From Stappia sp. (GTDB lineage: Bacteria > Pseudomonadota > Alphaproteobacteria > Rhizobiales > Stappiaceae), in assembly GCA_002722295.1 (NCBI GenBank), contig PBLF01000003.1, forward strand, positions 1 to 51,200: a stretch of 51,200 nucleotides of DNA. The letters run 5' to 3'. The notes under the pieces are model-generated. The model had not been told where the DNA came from. It worked only from the letters and a program-made list of their open reading frames with translations, and did not search any database. The position numbers and the translations under genes were made by a program. This document shows positions 26,243-35,372 of the stretch, piece by piece. Position 1 is the stretch's first letter, and every line of letters begins with the position of its first letter.

Positions 26243-26860
26243 TTATTGAGCCGTGCCCTCGCGCGAAAGCACGATACGCACCAGGTCGGCGGCATTGCGC
26301 GCGCCAAGCTTTTCCATGATGCGGGCGCGATGGACCTCGATCGTGCGCGGGCTGATGCCGAGCGTGCGCCCCGCCTCCTTGTTGGAGGCCCCGCCCGTTA
26401 TCTCGGCCAGAACCTCGCGTTCGCGCGGCGTCAGGCTGTCCGATCCGGGGAAGTCGGCGGCGAGCCCCTTGCCGTTGCCGGACTTCTCGGCCGCAGCGAT
26501 GGCATCGCGCACGCGCCCCACGACCGTGTCCGCATCGAAGGGCTTCTCGATGAAGTCATGCGCGCCGTGCTTGATCGCCTCCACGGCCATGGGGATGTCG
26601 CCCTGGCCGGAGATGACGAAGACTGGAACGTCGAAGCCCGTGGCATGAAGGCGGCGCAGGATCTCGATGCCGGACTGGCCGGGCATGTGCACGTCCATGA
26701 TGACGCAGTGGGGCCGCTCTCCGTCGACCACGCCGAGGAAGGATTCGCCGTCGTCGAACTCCCGGACGGCAAAGCCCTCGAGTTCGAACACCACCGTCAG
26801 CGCGTCACGGATCGCCGGATCATCGTCGACAATATGGATGACATGCGGCTTGGCGTTCAT
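26243..26860 (-). CDS. fixJ: FixJ, response regulator of the oxygen-sensing FixLJ system
   Basis: A 205-residue NarL/FixJ-type regulator: receiver domain at 1-120 with acidic pocket VDDD, phospho-acceptor Asp56 (IMDVHMP) and Lys106 (IEKPF), then a LuxR-type helix-turn-helix (about 142-200) with LTPREREVL and GISPRTIEVHRARIMEKL. Phosphorylated FixJ activates fixK transcription in rhizobia. Its ATG overlaps the fixL stop by four bases (ATGA), so the pair is translationally coupled. The two genes downstream on the same strand, a receiver-only regulator and fixK, complete the pathway. Confidence 0.95.
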   Translation of the reverse strand: MNAKPHVIHIVDDDPAIRDALTVVFELEGFAVREFDDGESFLGVVDGERPHCVIMDVHMPGQSGIEILRRLHATGFDVPVFVISGQGDIPMAVEAIKHGAHDFIEKPFDADTVVGRVRDAIAAAEKSGNGKGLAADFPGSDSLTPREREVLAEITGGASNKEAGRTLGISPRTIEVHRARIMEKLGARNAADLVRIVLSREGTAQ

Positions 26861-28026
26861 GACGAGGTTCCCTCTTCGTCCTGGCTCGACTGTTCCGTCG
26901 TGTCGATGGGCAGGCGCAGCACGAAGGCCGCCCCCAGCTCCGATCCCTTCGGTTCGACCGACAGATCCCCACCGTGATTTTGCGCGATTGAGCGGGAGAT
27001 CGCCAGCCCCAGGCCGAGCCCACCCTTCCTCTGGCCCGAAAAGGCCTTGAAAAGTGTCGGAACGACCTCCGCCGGCACGCCCCCGCCGGAATCCGTGATG
27101 CGAATGACGATGTCGTGGTCCTGCGCGGCGGCCGAAACCCCGATCCGGCGAATCGATGCCTCGCGCACCGCCTGCACGGCATTGCGCAGCAGATTGATGA
27201 GCACCTGCTGGATCTGGACCGGATCGATGCTGATCTCGGGAAGCTCTTCCGGAACGTCGATCTCGACACTCAGGCCGTCGACGGCGGTGCCGAGCTGTAC
27301 CAGTTCCAGCGATTCCTCGATGAGGCGCGGTACGAAGACCTGGCGCCGCTCCGGCTCGCGCTTTTCCACGAAACGGCGCATGCGCTGGATGATCTGGCTC
27401 GCGCGTTCCGCCTCGCGAACCCCCTTGTCGACGATCTCGACGAGCTTTCCGTCGTTGCTCTCGGCCGCGACCTTGCGCTTTGCGGCCTGCAGATAGAGCA
27501 TGATGGCCGTCAGCGGCTGGTTGAGTTCATGGGCAATCGCCGCGCCCATCTCGTCGAGCGCGGAAATGCGTGTCGCGCTGACAAGCTGGGACTGGAGCTC
27601 GGCCACCCGCCGTTCCACCTGCTTGCGGGAACGGATATCGCGCATGATGCCGATGAACTGCCGTCCGTCCGGCGTCTTTGCCTCGCCGACCGACAGCTCG
27701 ATGGGAAATTCGGTCCCGTCACGGTGGCGCGCACGCACCTCGCGCCCGATGCCGATGATCTTCTTCTCGCCAGTGGACAGATAGTTGGAGACATAGCCGT
27801 CGTGGGCACGGGCGTAGTCCGCCGGCATCAGCACCTTCACGTTCTTGCCGCGCACCTCGTCGGCGGTGTAGCCGAAGAGCGTTTCGCACGCCTTGTTGTA
27901 AAGGATGATACGTCCGCGATCGTCCATCACGACGATGCCGTCCACCGCCGTGTCGAGCACACTCAGAAGCTGGGCTTCCGACACGGTCGGCGGCGCGCCC
28001 CCTGCGCGCTCGGCGTTTTCGCTCAT
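26857..28026 (-). CDS. fixL: FixL, heme-PAS oxygen-sensing histidine kinase (soluble type)
   Basis: A 389-residue kinase with one PAS domain (about 15-135), a coiled-coil linker, a dimerisation/phospho-acceptor domain with His166 in AHELNQPL, and an ATPase domain with GLGLGLAISRSI near 343. The PAS domain keeps the FixL heme features: His75 in RAHDGYV, which aligns with the proximal heme ligand, and Arg95 in IIGIGR, which aligns with the oxygen-contacting arginine of Bradyrhizobium FixL. No membrane segment is present, so it should be cytoplasmic, unlike Sinorhizobium FixL, and it has one PAS rather than two. It forms an operon with fixJ. Confidence 0.93.
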   Translation of the reverse strand: MSENAERAGGAPPTVSEAQLLSVLDTAVDGIVVMDDRGRIILYNKACETLFGYTADEVRGKNVKVLMPADYARAHDGYVSNYLSTGEKKIIGIGREVRARHRDGTEFPIELSVGEAKTPDGRQFIGIMRDIRSRKQVERRVAELQSQLVSATRISALDEMGAAIAHELNQPLTAIMLYLQAAKRKVAAESNDGKLVEIVDKGVREAERASQIIQRMRRFVEKREPERRQVFVPRLIEESLELVQLGTAVDGLSVEIDVPEELPEISIDPVQIQQVLINLLRNAVQAVREASIRRIGVSAAAQDHDIVIRITDSGGGVPAEVVPTLFKAFSGQRKGGLGLGLAISRSIAQNHGGDLSVEPKGSELGAAFVLRLPIDTTEQSSQDEEGTSS

Positions 28027-28110
28027 GCCTGACCCAGCCTTTCGCGCCGCATGATCCTGCGGTCTACGGGTTCCTACTGAGAAAGGGGTAGCCCAGGAGC
28101 CGCGAGTCGG

Positions 28111-29337
28111 TCAACGCGTTATCCAGTTGAAAAGCCGCTCTCCCGCCTCTTCAAGGTGCCGTGGCGAGCGGGCGAAGCACAGCCGGAGAAAGCCTTCGCC
28201 GGCATCGCCGAAGGCAATCCCGGGGGCCAGGCCGACGCCGGTCTCGGCGACGATGCGCTTGGCCAGCGCCCGACTGTCCGGATACCCCTCGATGCCGAAG
28301 AAGAGGTAGAAGGCGCCCTTGGGCTCGGCCATGCGCACGCGGCCGCTCGCGGCCAGCGCCTCGGTGACGATCCGCCGGCCGGCGTCGGCGCGCGCGCGCT
28401 GTTCGGCCAGGAAGGGCTCGCCCTCCTCGATCGCCGCAAGCGCCGCCGCCTGCATGAACTGCGCGACGCCCGAGGTCGCGTACTGGATGAGATTCTCGAC
28501 CGTCTGCCCGATCACCGGAGGACCGGACAGCCAGCCGATGCGCCAGCCCGTCATGGCCCAGTTCTTGGAGAAGGTGTTCACATAGAGCACCAGGTCTTCC
28601 GGGTCGGCCACATCCATGAACGAGGGGGCGCGGGACATGCCTTCCGGCACGAAGCGGGCGTAGACCTCGTCGGCGATGATCCACAGGCCGCGACGGCGTG
28701 CCAGTTCCAGCAGGCTGGCCAGCGTCTGCCTGTCGGCCACCCAGCCGGTCGGGTTGGAGGGCGAATTCAGGTAGATGGCGCGGGTACGCGGCGTGATCGC
28801 CCGTTCGAGCCGCTCCAGGTCGAGGCTCCAGCCCTCGGGCGCGAAGTCGAGTGCGACGGGAACCGCCCGCGCACCGCCAAGCTCCAGCGCGGCGGCGAAA
28901 TTCGGCCAGGCGGGGGATGGATAGACCACCTCGTCGCCCGCGCCCGCGATGGCGCAGACGGCGATCTGGATCGCCTGCATCCCCGAGCCGGTGACGAAGT
29001 GGCGCTCCGCGCCCCAGTCCCGTCCGAAATGCTCCAGGTGATAGCGCGACAGCGCTTCGCGCAGCGGCGGAATGCCGCGCTGGTAGGTGTAGAAGGTTTC
29101 CCCGCGCGCCAGGGAGGCCATCGCGGCCCGGTTGATGAACTCGGGGGTCGGCAGGTCGCCCTCGCCCACCCACAGCGGGATCAGGTCGGAGCGGTCGCGG
29201 GCGAAGTTCACCACCTCGACGATGCCGCTTTCGGGAGCGCAGCGCGCCTCCCGGCGAAGCGACTCCAGCGCGGCCGGTGTCACGTCGCGAAGGCCATCCG
29301 CCGCCGCACCCGGCATTGTGTCGTTCACATTTCTCAA
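28111..29337 (-). CDS. PLP-dependent aminotransferase, class I/II (AspC-like)
   Basis: A 408-residue fold-type I aminotransferase. Landmarks are the cofactor-binding GSGMQA near 117, NSPSNPTG near 191-198, the IADEVY aspartate near 223, the Schiff-base lysine Lys258 in TFSKNWAMTGWRIGW, and the C-terminal arginine in LRLCFARS. Length is normal. It follows mscL by 37 bases on the same strand and precedes fixL by 84 bases. No biosynthetic partner is adjacent, so the amino acid specificity is open; aspartate or aromatic acceptors are typical of the family. Confidence 0.9.
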   Translation of the reverse strand: MRNVNDTMPGAAADGLRDVTPAALESLRREARCAPESGIVEVVNFARDRSDLIPLWVGEGDLPTPEFINRAAMASLARGETFYTYQRGIPPLREALSRYHLEHFGRDWGAERHFVTGSGMQAIQIAVCAIAGAGDEVVYPSPAWPNFAAALELGGARAVPVALDFAPEGWSLDLERLERAITPRTRAIYLNSPSNPTGWVADRQTLASLLELARRRGLWIIADEVYARFVPEGMSRAPSFMDVADPEDLVLYVNTFSKNWAMTGWRIGWLSGPPVIGQTVENLIQYATSGVAQFMQAAALAAIEEGEPFLAEQRARADAGRRIVTEALAASGRVRMAEPKGAFYLFFGIEGYPDSRALAKRIVAETGVGLAPGIAFGDAGEGFLRLCFARSPRHLEEAGERLFNWITR

Positions 29338-29374
29338 CAGACAACCCTCCCGGCGCGTCGGCCTTTGTGCCGCG

Positions 29375-29812
29375 TCAGGCGGCGGGCCGATCCTTCAGAA
29401 GATCGCGGATCTCGGTCAGCAGCACTTCTTCCTTGCTGGGCGCGGGCGGGGTCGCCGGTGCCGCTTCCTTTTCCTGGCGCAGCCGGTTGATGCCGCGCAC
29501 CACCATGAACAGCGCGAAGGCGACGATGGCGAACTTGATGATCGCATTGACGAAAAGACCGACGTTCCAGGTCACGGCTCCCGCCTCGGTGGCGGCGGCC
29601 ACGGTGGCATAGGGACCCGCCGGCGTGCCGGATTTCAGCACCACGAAGAGATCGGAGAAGTCGACGCCGCCAAGCAGAAGCCCGATCGGCGGCATGAGGA
29701 TGTCATCGACGAGCGACGACACGATGGCGCTGAAGGCCGCGCCGATGATGATGCCGACCGCCATGTCCAGCATGTTGCCCTTCAGGGCGAATTTCTTGAA
29801 TTCCGCAAGCAT
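29375..29812 (-). CDS. mscL: MscL, large-conductance mechanosensitive channel
   Basis: A 145-residue channel that opens under membrane stretch to release solutes on hypo-osmotic shock. The N-terminus [21 protein letters not shown] is the family signature followed by the pore helix, then a periplasmic loop, a second helix (about 83-103, [19 protein letters not shown]) and a charged C-terminal bundle ending in [11 protein letters not shown]. The ATG at 29812 has AAGGGGG upstream; the longer frame is rejected. It diverges from the hybrid kinase gene. Confidence 0.96.
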   Translation of the reverse strand: MLAEFKKFALKGNMLDMAVGIIIGAAFSAIVSSLVDDILMPPIGLLLGGVDFSDLFVVLKSGTPAGPYATVAAATEAGAVTWNVGLFVNAIIKFAIVAFALFMVVRGINRLRQEKEAAPATPPAPSKEEVLLTEIRDLLKDRPAA

Positions 29813-30048
29813 CGCGCACCCCCTTTTCAACCCGGCCGCAGGCAACCGTCCGCTGCAACCGTCGTTTTTGCTTTAGCACGCCCCGCGACGGACCGGTATC
29901 GCAGAAGTTCGCGCGTCCCCTCCCCCTTGCGCGGGCGGCCGGCTTCACCCTTGTGGCAATGGACAAGGGCCGGCAAACATGCTCGCATCCCGGCTCCAAA
30001 ACAGGCGGCAAGGCCGGCATGCCGGGCCGAAGGGAGGATGCAGCGGAG

Positions 30049-33000
30049 ATGATCGAGGGCTGGGTCGTGCTCGTGGCGGCGGTCGGCTACGTGCTGCTGC
30101 TCTTCGCGATCGCAAGTTTCGGCGATCGCACGACGCGCCTGATCCGTTCCGGCGAGGGCCGGCCTCTTATCTACGCGCTGTCGATCTCCGTCTACTGCAC
30201 GTCGTGGACCTTCTTCGGTTCCGTCGGCACCGCCTCCCATGCGGGGCTGGAGTTCCTGACCATCTACATCGGTCCGGTGCTGCTGTTCTCGCTCGGCTAC
30301 CCGCTGCTGCGCCGGGTGATCCGGCTTGCCAAGAGCGAGCGCATCACCTCGATTGCCGATTTCATCGCCGCCCGTTACGGCAAGAGCCAGCCGGTGGCGG
30401 CCGTTGTGGCCATCATCGCCGTGATCGGCGTGATCCCCTACATCGCCCTGCAGCTCAAGGCCGTGTCGCTTTCGGTGACCACCATGGTCGCGCGGTTCGA
30501 CCTTCCGGCCAGCGCGGCCCATCTGCCGTGGCTCAACGACATCACGCTGGTGATCGCCATCGGCATGGCGATCTTCGCGGCCCTGTTCGGCACCCGGCAC
30601 ATCGACGCGACCGAGCATCAGGAGGGACTGATGCTTGCCATCGCCGCCGAGGCGGTGGTCAAGCTCGTCGCCTTCCTCACCATCGGCATCTGGGTGACCT
30701 ACTGGGTCTACGACGGTCCCGGCGAGATGGTCTCGAAGATGGCCGCGGATCCGCAGGTCATGGAGGTGATGACGGGCGAGCTTGCCGGCGGCAACTGGGT
30801 CGTGATGACCCTGCTGTCGTTCTTCGCGGTGATCCTGCTGCCACGCCAGTTCCACGTCACGGTGACGGAGAACAATTCCGGGGCGGAACTCAGGCGCGCC
30901 ACCTGGCTCTTCCCGCTGTATCTGGTGGCCATCAACCTGTTCGTGGTCCCCATCGCGGCGGCGGGAATGCTGCTGCTCTCGCCCTCGGTCAACCCGGACA
31001 CCTATGTGCTGGCGCTGCCGATCGCCTTCGAGTCTCCGTGGCTTGCGCTCTTCGCCTTCATCGGCGGCCTGTCCGCCGCCACGGCGATGGTGATCGTGGC
31101 CACCGTCGCCCTGGCGATCATGATCTCCAACGACCTGGTCATGCCGCTGGTGTTGCGCCGCTCCAGCGAGGACACCGTGATCGCCTCCAAGGGCGAGGAC
31201 ATGAGCCGCCTGCTGCTGCTCATCCGCCGCGTCTCGATCTTCCTCACGCTGCTGCTGGCCTACGCCTATTTCCGCGCCGCCGGCGACACCGCCGCGCTGA
31301 CCTCCATCGGCCTGCTCTCGTTCGCGGCCGTGGCGCAGTTCGCGCCCGCCTTCTTCGGCGGCCTTTTGTGGCGGCGCGGCACGGCGCGCGGCGCGATCGC
31401 CGGAATGCTCGCCGGCTTCGCGCTGTGGGTCTACACGCTGCTTCTGCCGACCTTCGCCCAGTCCGGCCTGATCCCGCTCCATTTTCTGGAAAACGGCCCC
31501 TTCGGCCTGTGGCTGCTCAGGCCCCAGGCGTTGTTTTCGCTTGCCTTCGATCCGCTCACCCACGGCGTGTTCTGGAGCCTTGCGGTCAATCTGGCCACCT
31601 ATGTGCTCGTGTCGCTGTCACGAGCACCCGAGCCCATCGAGCGGTTGCAGGCCAACATCTTCGTGCCGTCCGAGCTTTCGCCGGCGCCGGGTCTCAGGCT
31701 GTGGCGCACCTCGGTCACCGTCGGCGACCTCAAGGCGACCATCGCCCGCTACCTTGGCGAGGAGCGCACCGAGCGGTCCTTCCAGCGCTTCGCGCGCGAA
31801 CGCGGGCGGGACTACGACCTCACCGCCACGGCGGACGCGCAGATCCTGCGCTTTTCCGAGCAGCTTCTGGCCAGCGCCATCGGGGCGGCCTCGTCACGGC
31901 TGGTGCTGTCGCTTCTGGTCAAGCGGCGCGACCCGAGCGGCAAGGGTGCGATGAAGCTGCTGGACGACGCGACGGTCGCGATCCAGTACAATCGCGACCT
32001 GCTGCAGACCGCCCTCGACCAGGTGCGCCAGGGCATCTCGGTCTATGACCGGGACCTCCGCCTGATCTGCTGGAACCGCCAGTTCCGCGAATTGCTCGGC
32101 CTGCCGGCTGAATACGGGCAGGTCGGCACGCCGCTCGACGCGATCATACGCTTCAACGCCAAGCGCGGCGCCTTCGGCTCCGATTCCGTCGAGGCGCTGG
32201 TGGGCGAGCGCATCGCCAAGCTCGCCGTGCGCCAGGAGACCTTTCAGGAGCACCTTGCGACCTCCGGCCTGGTGCTGGAGGTCCGCACCAGCCCCATGCC
32301 AGACGGCGGCATCGTCACCACCTACACCGACATCACCGAACGCGTGCTCGGCGAGGAGGCGCTGGCGCGGGCCAACGAGACCCTGGAGCGCCGGGTGCGC
32401 GAACGCACGCTGGAACTGACCCGCGTCAACGAGGAACTGAGCCAGGCCAAGCGGCTCGCCGAGGAGGCCAATCTGGGCAAGACCCGCTTCCTCGCCGCCG
32501 CCGGCCACGACATCCTCCAGCCGCTCAACGCCGCACGTCTCTACTCCTCCACCTTGAACGAGCGCTTCGCCGAAGGGGAGCTGAAGCACCTGGTGCGGAA
32601 CGTCGACGCCTCGCTGGAATCGGTGGAGGAGATCATCGGCGCCGTGCTCGACATCTCGCGTCTCGACACCGGAGCGCTCAAGCCCGAGCTGAGCGTCTTC
32701 CGCATCGAGGAGGTGCTCGGCCCGCTGCGGCTCGAATTCGAACCCGTGGCACGCGAAAAGGCCCTCGACCTGCGCATCCTCGAATCGGGCCTCAGCGTGC
32801 GTTCGGACCGAAGGTTGCTGCGCCGGCTGCTGCAGAACCTTGTTTCCAACGCGATCAAATACACCCGCGAAGGCCGGGTGCTCGTCGGCGTGCGCCGGCG
32901 CGGCGGCAAGGCGGTGATCGAGGTGCTGGACACCGGCATCGGCATCGCGGAGACCAAGCAGAAGATCATTTTCCTCGAGTTCCATCGTCTTGACGACGGC

Positions 33001-33570
33001 GCGCGGGAAGCGCGCGGGCTGGGGCTCGGCCTGTCCATCGTGGAGCGGATCTCGCGGGTGCTCGGCCATCCGGTGACGCTCTCGTCGAAGCCTGGCCACG
33101 GCTCGCGTTTCGCGATCGAGGTGCCCGCCGCCGCCAGCCTGCCCGATGCCCCCAGGGCAGCACCCGCCCCGGCATCACCGGGCGCGTTGACCGGGCTCAA
33201 GGTCATGGCGATCGACAACGAGCCCCAGATCCTCGACGGGATGCAGGTGCTGCTCAGCGGCTGGGGCTGCCGGGTGGAGACCGCGCTCGACCCGCGCGAG
33301 GCGGCGCGCAAGGCGACAGAGGGCGGGTTCCGTCCGGACGTGCTTCTCGTCGACTACCATCTCGACGAGGGCACCGGCATCGAGGCCGTGGTGCAATTGC
33401 GCTGGCTGTTCGGCTCCGAGACCCCGGCGATCCTGATCACCGCCGACCGCTCGCAGGCGGTACGCTCCGAGGCCGCCGACAAGGGAATAGACCTGCTCAA
33501 CAAGCCGGTGAAACCCGCCGCGCTGCGCGCCCACCTCGCCCGTGTCCAGGCGCTCGTGGCGGCGGAGTAG
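30049..33570 (+). CDS. Hybrid histidine kinase with sodium/solute symporter (SSS) sensor domain
   Basis: A 1173-residue fusion. Residues 1 to about 525 form a 12-13 helix sodium/solute symporter-like domain (PutP/CbrA type). A linker, a PAS domain (about 650-765) and a coiled coil (770-808) follow. Then come a NahK/ErcS'-type phospho-acceptor domain with His820 in AGHDILQPLNAARL, an ATPase domain with GLGLGLSIVER near 990-1000, and a C-terminal receiver with Asp1102 (LLVDYHLDEG) and Lys1152. The start at 30049 is next to GGAG, and its sequence begins in the first helix. It would sense or transport a solute and signal through its receiver. The adjacent P460-like gene and AgmR-like regulator suggest one module. 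The ligand is unknown. Confidence 0.92.
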   Translation: MIEGWVVLVAAVGYVLLLFAIASFGDRTTRLIRSGEGRPLIYALSISVYCTSWTFFGSVGTASHAGLEFLTIYIGPVLLFSLGYPLLRRVIRLAKSERITSIADFIAARYGKSQPVAAVVAIIAVIGVIPYIALQLKAVSLSVTTMVARFDLPASAAHLPWLNDITLVIAIGMAIFAALFGTRHIDATEHQEGLMLAIAAEAVVKLVAFLTIGIWVTYWVYDGPGEMVSKMAADPQVMEVMTGELAGGNWVVMTLLSFFAVILLPRQFHVTVTENNSGAELRRATWLFPLYLVAINLFVVPIAAAGMLLLSPSVNPDTYVLALPIAFESPWLALFAFIGGLSAATAMVIVATVALAIMISNDLVMPLVLRRSSEDTVIASKGEDMSRLLLLIRRVSIFLTLLLAYAYFRAAGDTAALTSIGLLSFAAVAQFAPAFFGGLLWRRGTARGAIAGMLAGFALWVYTLLLPTFAQSGLIPLHFLENGPFGLWLLRPQALFSLAFDPLTHGVFWSLAVNLATYVLVSLSRAPEPIERLQANIFVPSELSPAPGLRLWRTSVTVGDLKATIARYLGEERTERSFQRFARERGRDYDLTATADAQILRFSEQLLASAIGAASSRLVLSLLVKRRDPSGKGAMKLLDDATVAIQYNRDLLQTALDQVRQGISVYDRDLRLICWNRQFRELLGLPAEYGQVGTPLDAIIRFNAKRGAFGSDSVEALVGERIAKLAVRQETFQEHLATSGLVLEVRTSPMPDGGIVTTYTDITERVLGEEALARANETLERRVRERTLELTRVNEELSQAKRLAEEANLGKTRFLAAAGHDILQPLNAARLYSSTLNERFAEGELKHLVRNVDASLESVEEIIGAVLDISRLDTGALKPELSVFRIEEVLGPLRLEFEPVAREKALDLRILESGLSVRSDRRLLRRLLQNLVSNAIKYTREGRVLVGVRRRGGKAVIEVLDTGIGIAETKQKIIFLEFHRLDDGAREARGLGLGLSIVERISRVLGHPVTLSSKPGHGSRFAIEVPAAASLPDAPRAAPAPASPGALTGLKVMAIDNEPQILDGMQVLLSGWGCRVETALDPREAARKATEGGFRPDVLLVDYHLDEGTGIEAVVQLRWLFGSETPAILITADRSQAVRSEAADKGIDLLNKPVKPAALRAHLARVQALVAAE

Positions 33571-33717
33571 GTCGCGCCTCGTCTCGCGTGAGAGCGCAAG
33601 CCACTGTGATCAACTGGATTTGTAGTCAACCGCCTTGAAAGCGCCTCGGGGGGCGGGGAAAGTCGCCGGAGAGCCCAGACCCGCCGGCCATGCGGGTCAC
33701 CCTCGAGGGAGAGACGG

Positions 33718-34344
33718 ATGAAGACGGTTTCCAGCGCGATCGCTCCGGTGGCGTTCGCCATCACCCTTGCCTGCGTTTCGGCGGCGGACGTTTCCCCCGC
33801 CCGTGCCGAGGCTGCCTGCGACGTGGACAAGCCAGGCTCTGAGCTGAGCCTGATGGACGCGGCGAAGCTCTGGCACTGCCTCAACGAGGATCTCGTCGCC
33901 GGCTACCGGACAGGCGACAAGCGCTGGATCCCCGAGGAGTTCATCAACGACTACCGCTCCTGGAAGGCCGCGAGCGACTTTCCCGCCGCATCCAGCGTGC
34001 ACGGAGGCCGCTTTCTGGTGACCTTCGTCAATCCGGTCGGCGAGAAGGCGTACATGCAGTTCGCGGAAGAGGGCGTGAAAATGCCCGAAGGCAGCGTTCT
34101 GGCGAAGGAGTCCTACACGGTCGACGAAAAGGGCCACGTCGCCAAGGGGCCGCTGTTCATCATGCAGAAGGTGGCCGAGGGTACGTCGCCGGTGACCGGC
34201 GACTGGTACTACATGGCCGTCGCGCCGACGGGCGAGCCGATGGCGATGGACGTCATCACCGCCTGCAGCGCCTGTCACCAGGCCAGCTTCGGCAAGCGCG
34301 ACGGCATGGGCTATCCGAAGCCGGAAGCGCGCGCGAAACCCTGA
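33718..34344 (+). CDS. Secreted cytochrome P460-like monoheme protein
   Basis: A 208-residue protein with a signal peptide cleaved near PARAEA and one heme c site CSACH (183-187) near the C-terminus, the arrangement of the cytochrome P460 / cytochrome c'-beta family. Segments fitting that beta fold are RFLVTFVNP, MPEGSVLAKESYTV and GDWYYMAVAP. True P460 enzymes oxidise hydroxylamine or bind NO using a lysine cross-linked to the heme; Lys110 (GEKAY) is a candidate by position but I cannot align it with certainty. AGGGAGAGACGG precedes the ATG. It follows the hybrid kinase by 147 bases and precedes a convergent regulator. Its stop codon lies in a sequence resembling a MITE end. Confidence 0.85.
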   Translation: MKTVSSAIAPVAFAITLACVSAADVSPARAEAACDVDKPGSELSLMDAAKLWHCLNEDLVAGYRTGDKRWIPEEFINDYRSWKAASDFPAASSVHGGRFLVTFVNPVGEKAYMQFAEEGVKMPEGSVLAKESYTVDEKGHVAKGPLFIMQKVAEGTSPVTGDWYYMAVAPTGEPMAMDVITACSACHQASFGKRDGMGYPKPEARAKP

Positions 34345-34374
34345 CCCGTCTCGTTTAGGGGGCTACACCCTGGG
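34340..34374. repeat. Sequence related to the right end of the MITE at 49.7 kb
   Basis: These 35 bases match the last 35 bases of the element at 49894-49928 at 27 positions by eye, including CTCGTTTA and ACACCCT. It contains the stop codon of the P460-like gene and fills the gap to the next gene. Only one end is seen, with no opposite arm nearby. It may be an old remnant or a shared structural motif. Confidence 0.5.
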
Positions 34375-34378
34375 GGCC

Positions 34379-35050
34379 TCAACCGGAGGCCGCCGCCACC
34401 TGCCAGTTGCCCTGTTCGATCCGCGCGGCCGCGATCACCGCCTGGGTGCGGCTTTCAACGCCAAGCTTTTGCAGGATCGCGGAGACATGGGCCTTCACGG
34501 TCGCCTCCGAGACGCTGAGCTCATAGGCGATCTGCTTGTTGAGCAGCCCTTCCGACAGCATCATCAGCACCCGCACCTGCTGCGGCGTGAGCGTGGACAT
34601 GCGCTGCACCATGGCCGCGACGTCGTCCTCCTCGTCGCCCAGATCGACGTCGGGCGGAGACCACACGCCACCGTTCATCACCGCCGTCACCGCCTCGCGA
34701 ATGACCTCGATGCCCCGCGACTTGGGGATGAAGCCGGACGCGCCGAGTTCCATGCAGCGGCGGATGGTCGGCGGATCCTCGGTCGCCGAGACGATCACCA
34801 CCGGAACACCCTGGTACTGGGCACGCAGATAGATCAGCCCCGCAAAGCCGCGCATTCCCGGCATGGAAAGATCGAGAAGCACCAGATCGATGTCGCGCTC
34901 GCCCTCGATGGCCGAGACCGCGTCCTCAAGCGATCCCACCTCGGTGATGCCGGCACCGGGAAACAGATTGTCGATGGTCTGGCGCAAGGCGCCGCGAAAA
35001 AGTGGATGATCGTCCGCAATCAGAAAATGGTAGCTTTCGCTTTCCGCCAC
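34379..35050 (-). CDS. LuxR/NarL-type response regulator (AgmR-like)
   Basis: A 223-residue regulator with a receiver domain (1-125; pocket ADDH, phospho-acceptor Asp60 in LLDLSMPG, Lys in IPKSRG) and a LuxR-type helix-turn-helix (about 152-212; LTPQQVRVL, SEATVKAHVSAILQKL). The receiver-HTH pair with FIPKS resembles AgmR/ErbR-type regulators, which in pseudomonads work with ErcS'-type kinases similar to the kinase core encoded 800 bases away. A regulatory pair with that kinase is therefore plausible, with the P460-like gene between them as a candidate target. It is convergent with the P460-like gene and divergent from pip. Confidence 0.9.
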   Translation of the reverse strand: MAESESYHFLIADDHPLFRGALRQTIDNLFPGAGITEVGSLEDAVSAIEGERDIDLVLLDLSMPGMRGFAGLIYLRAQYQGVPVVIVSATEDPPTIRRCMELGASGFIPKSRGIEVIREAVTAVMNGGVWSPPDVDLGDEEDDVAAMVQRMSTLTPQQVRVLMMLSEGLLNKQIAYELSVSEATVKAHVSAILQKLGVESRTQAVIAAARIEQGNWQVAAASG

Positions 35051-35372
35051 GCCCCAGTCCTCCCTCGACCGCCGGTGTCGCCCGGCTTATCGGTCATCTA
35101 GTCGCATTATCGGCTTCGCGCCCCATCGCATCAAGCCCCGCCGCAACCTCGCCGTGCATCCTTGCACAGTCCCCCGAAGGTGCGAGGCAGGGTGACGCTG
35201 CGTCGATCCTTCCCATGTCTTTCACAATTTGCCACCTCCTGAAAGTTGCAGAACTACCGACCCCGCGCCTTTCAGGCGGGCACGGCACACGCCTGTCGGG
35301 ATTTTCACCGGCGGCACGGTCGGTTAGGGTGTCGCTCCACCCCGTTTCACGTCGCTTCCCGAAGGCACCCGC
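35051..35372. other. Divergent intergenic region between the regulator and pip
   Basis: About 320 bases that must contain the two divergent promoters. I see no clear consensus promoter, repeat or RNA gene. Confidence 0.5.

Noticed and set aside
29827..31563. A 578-codon minus-strand frame rich in E, R, H, Q and G
   Set aside because: It is a shadow of the symporter domain of the hybrid kinase; the composition is that of an antisense frame.
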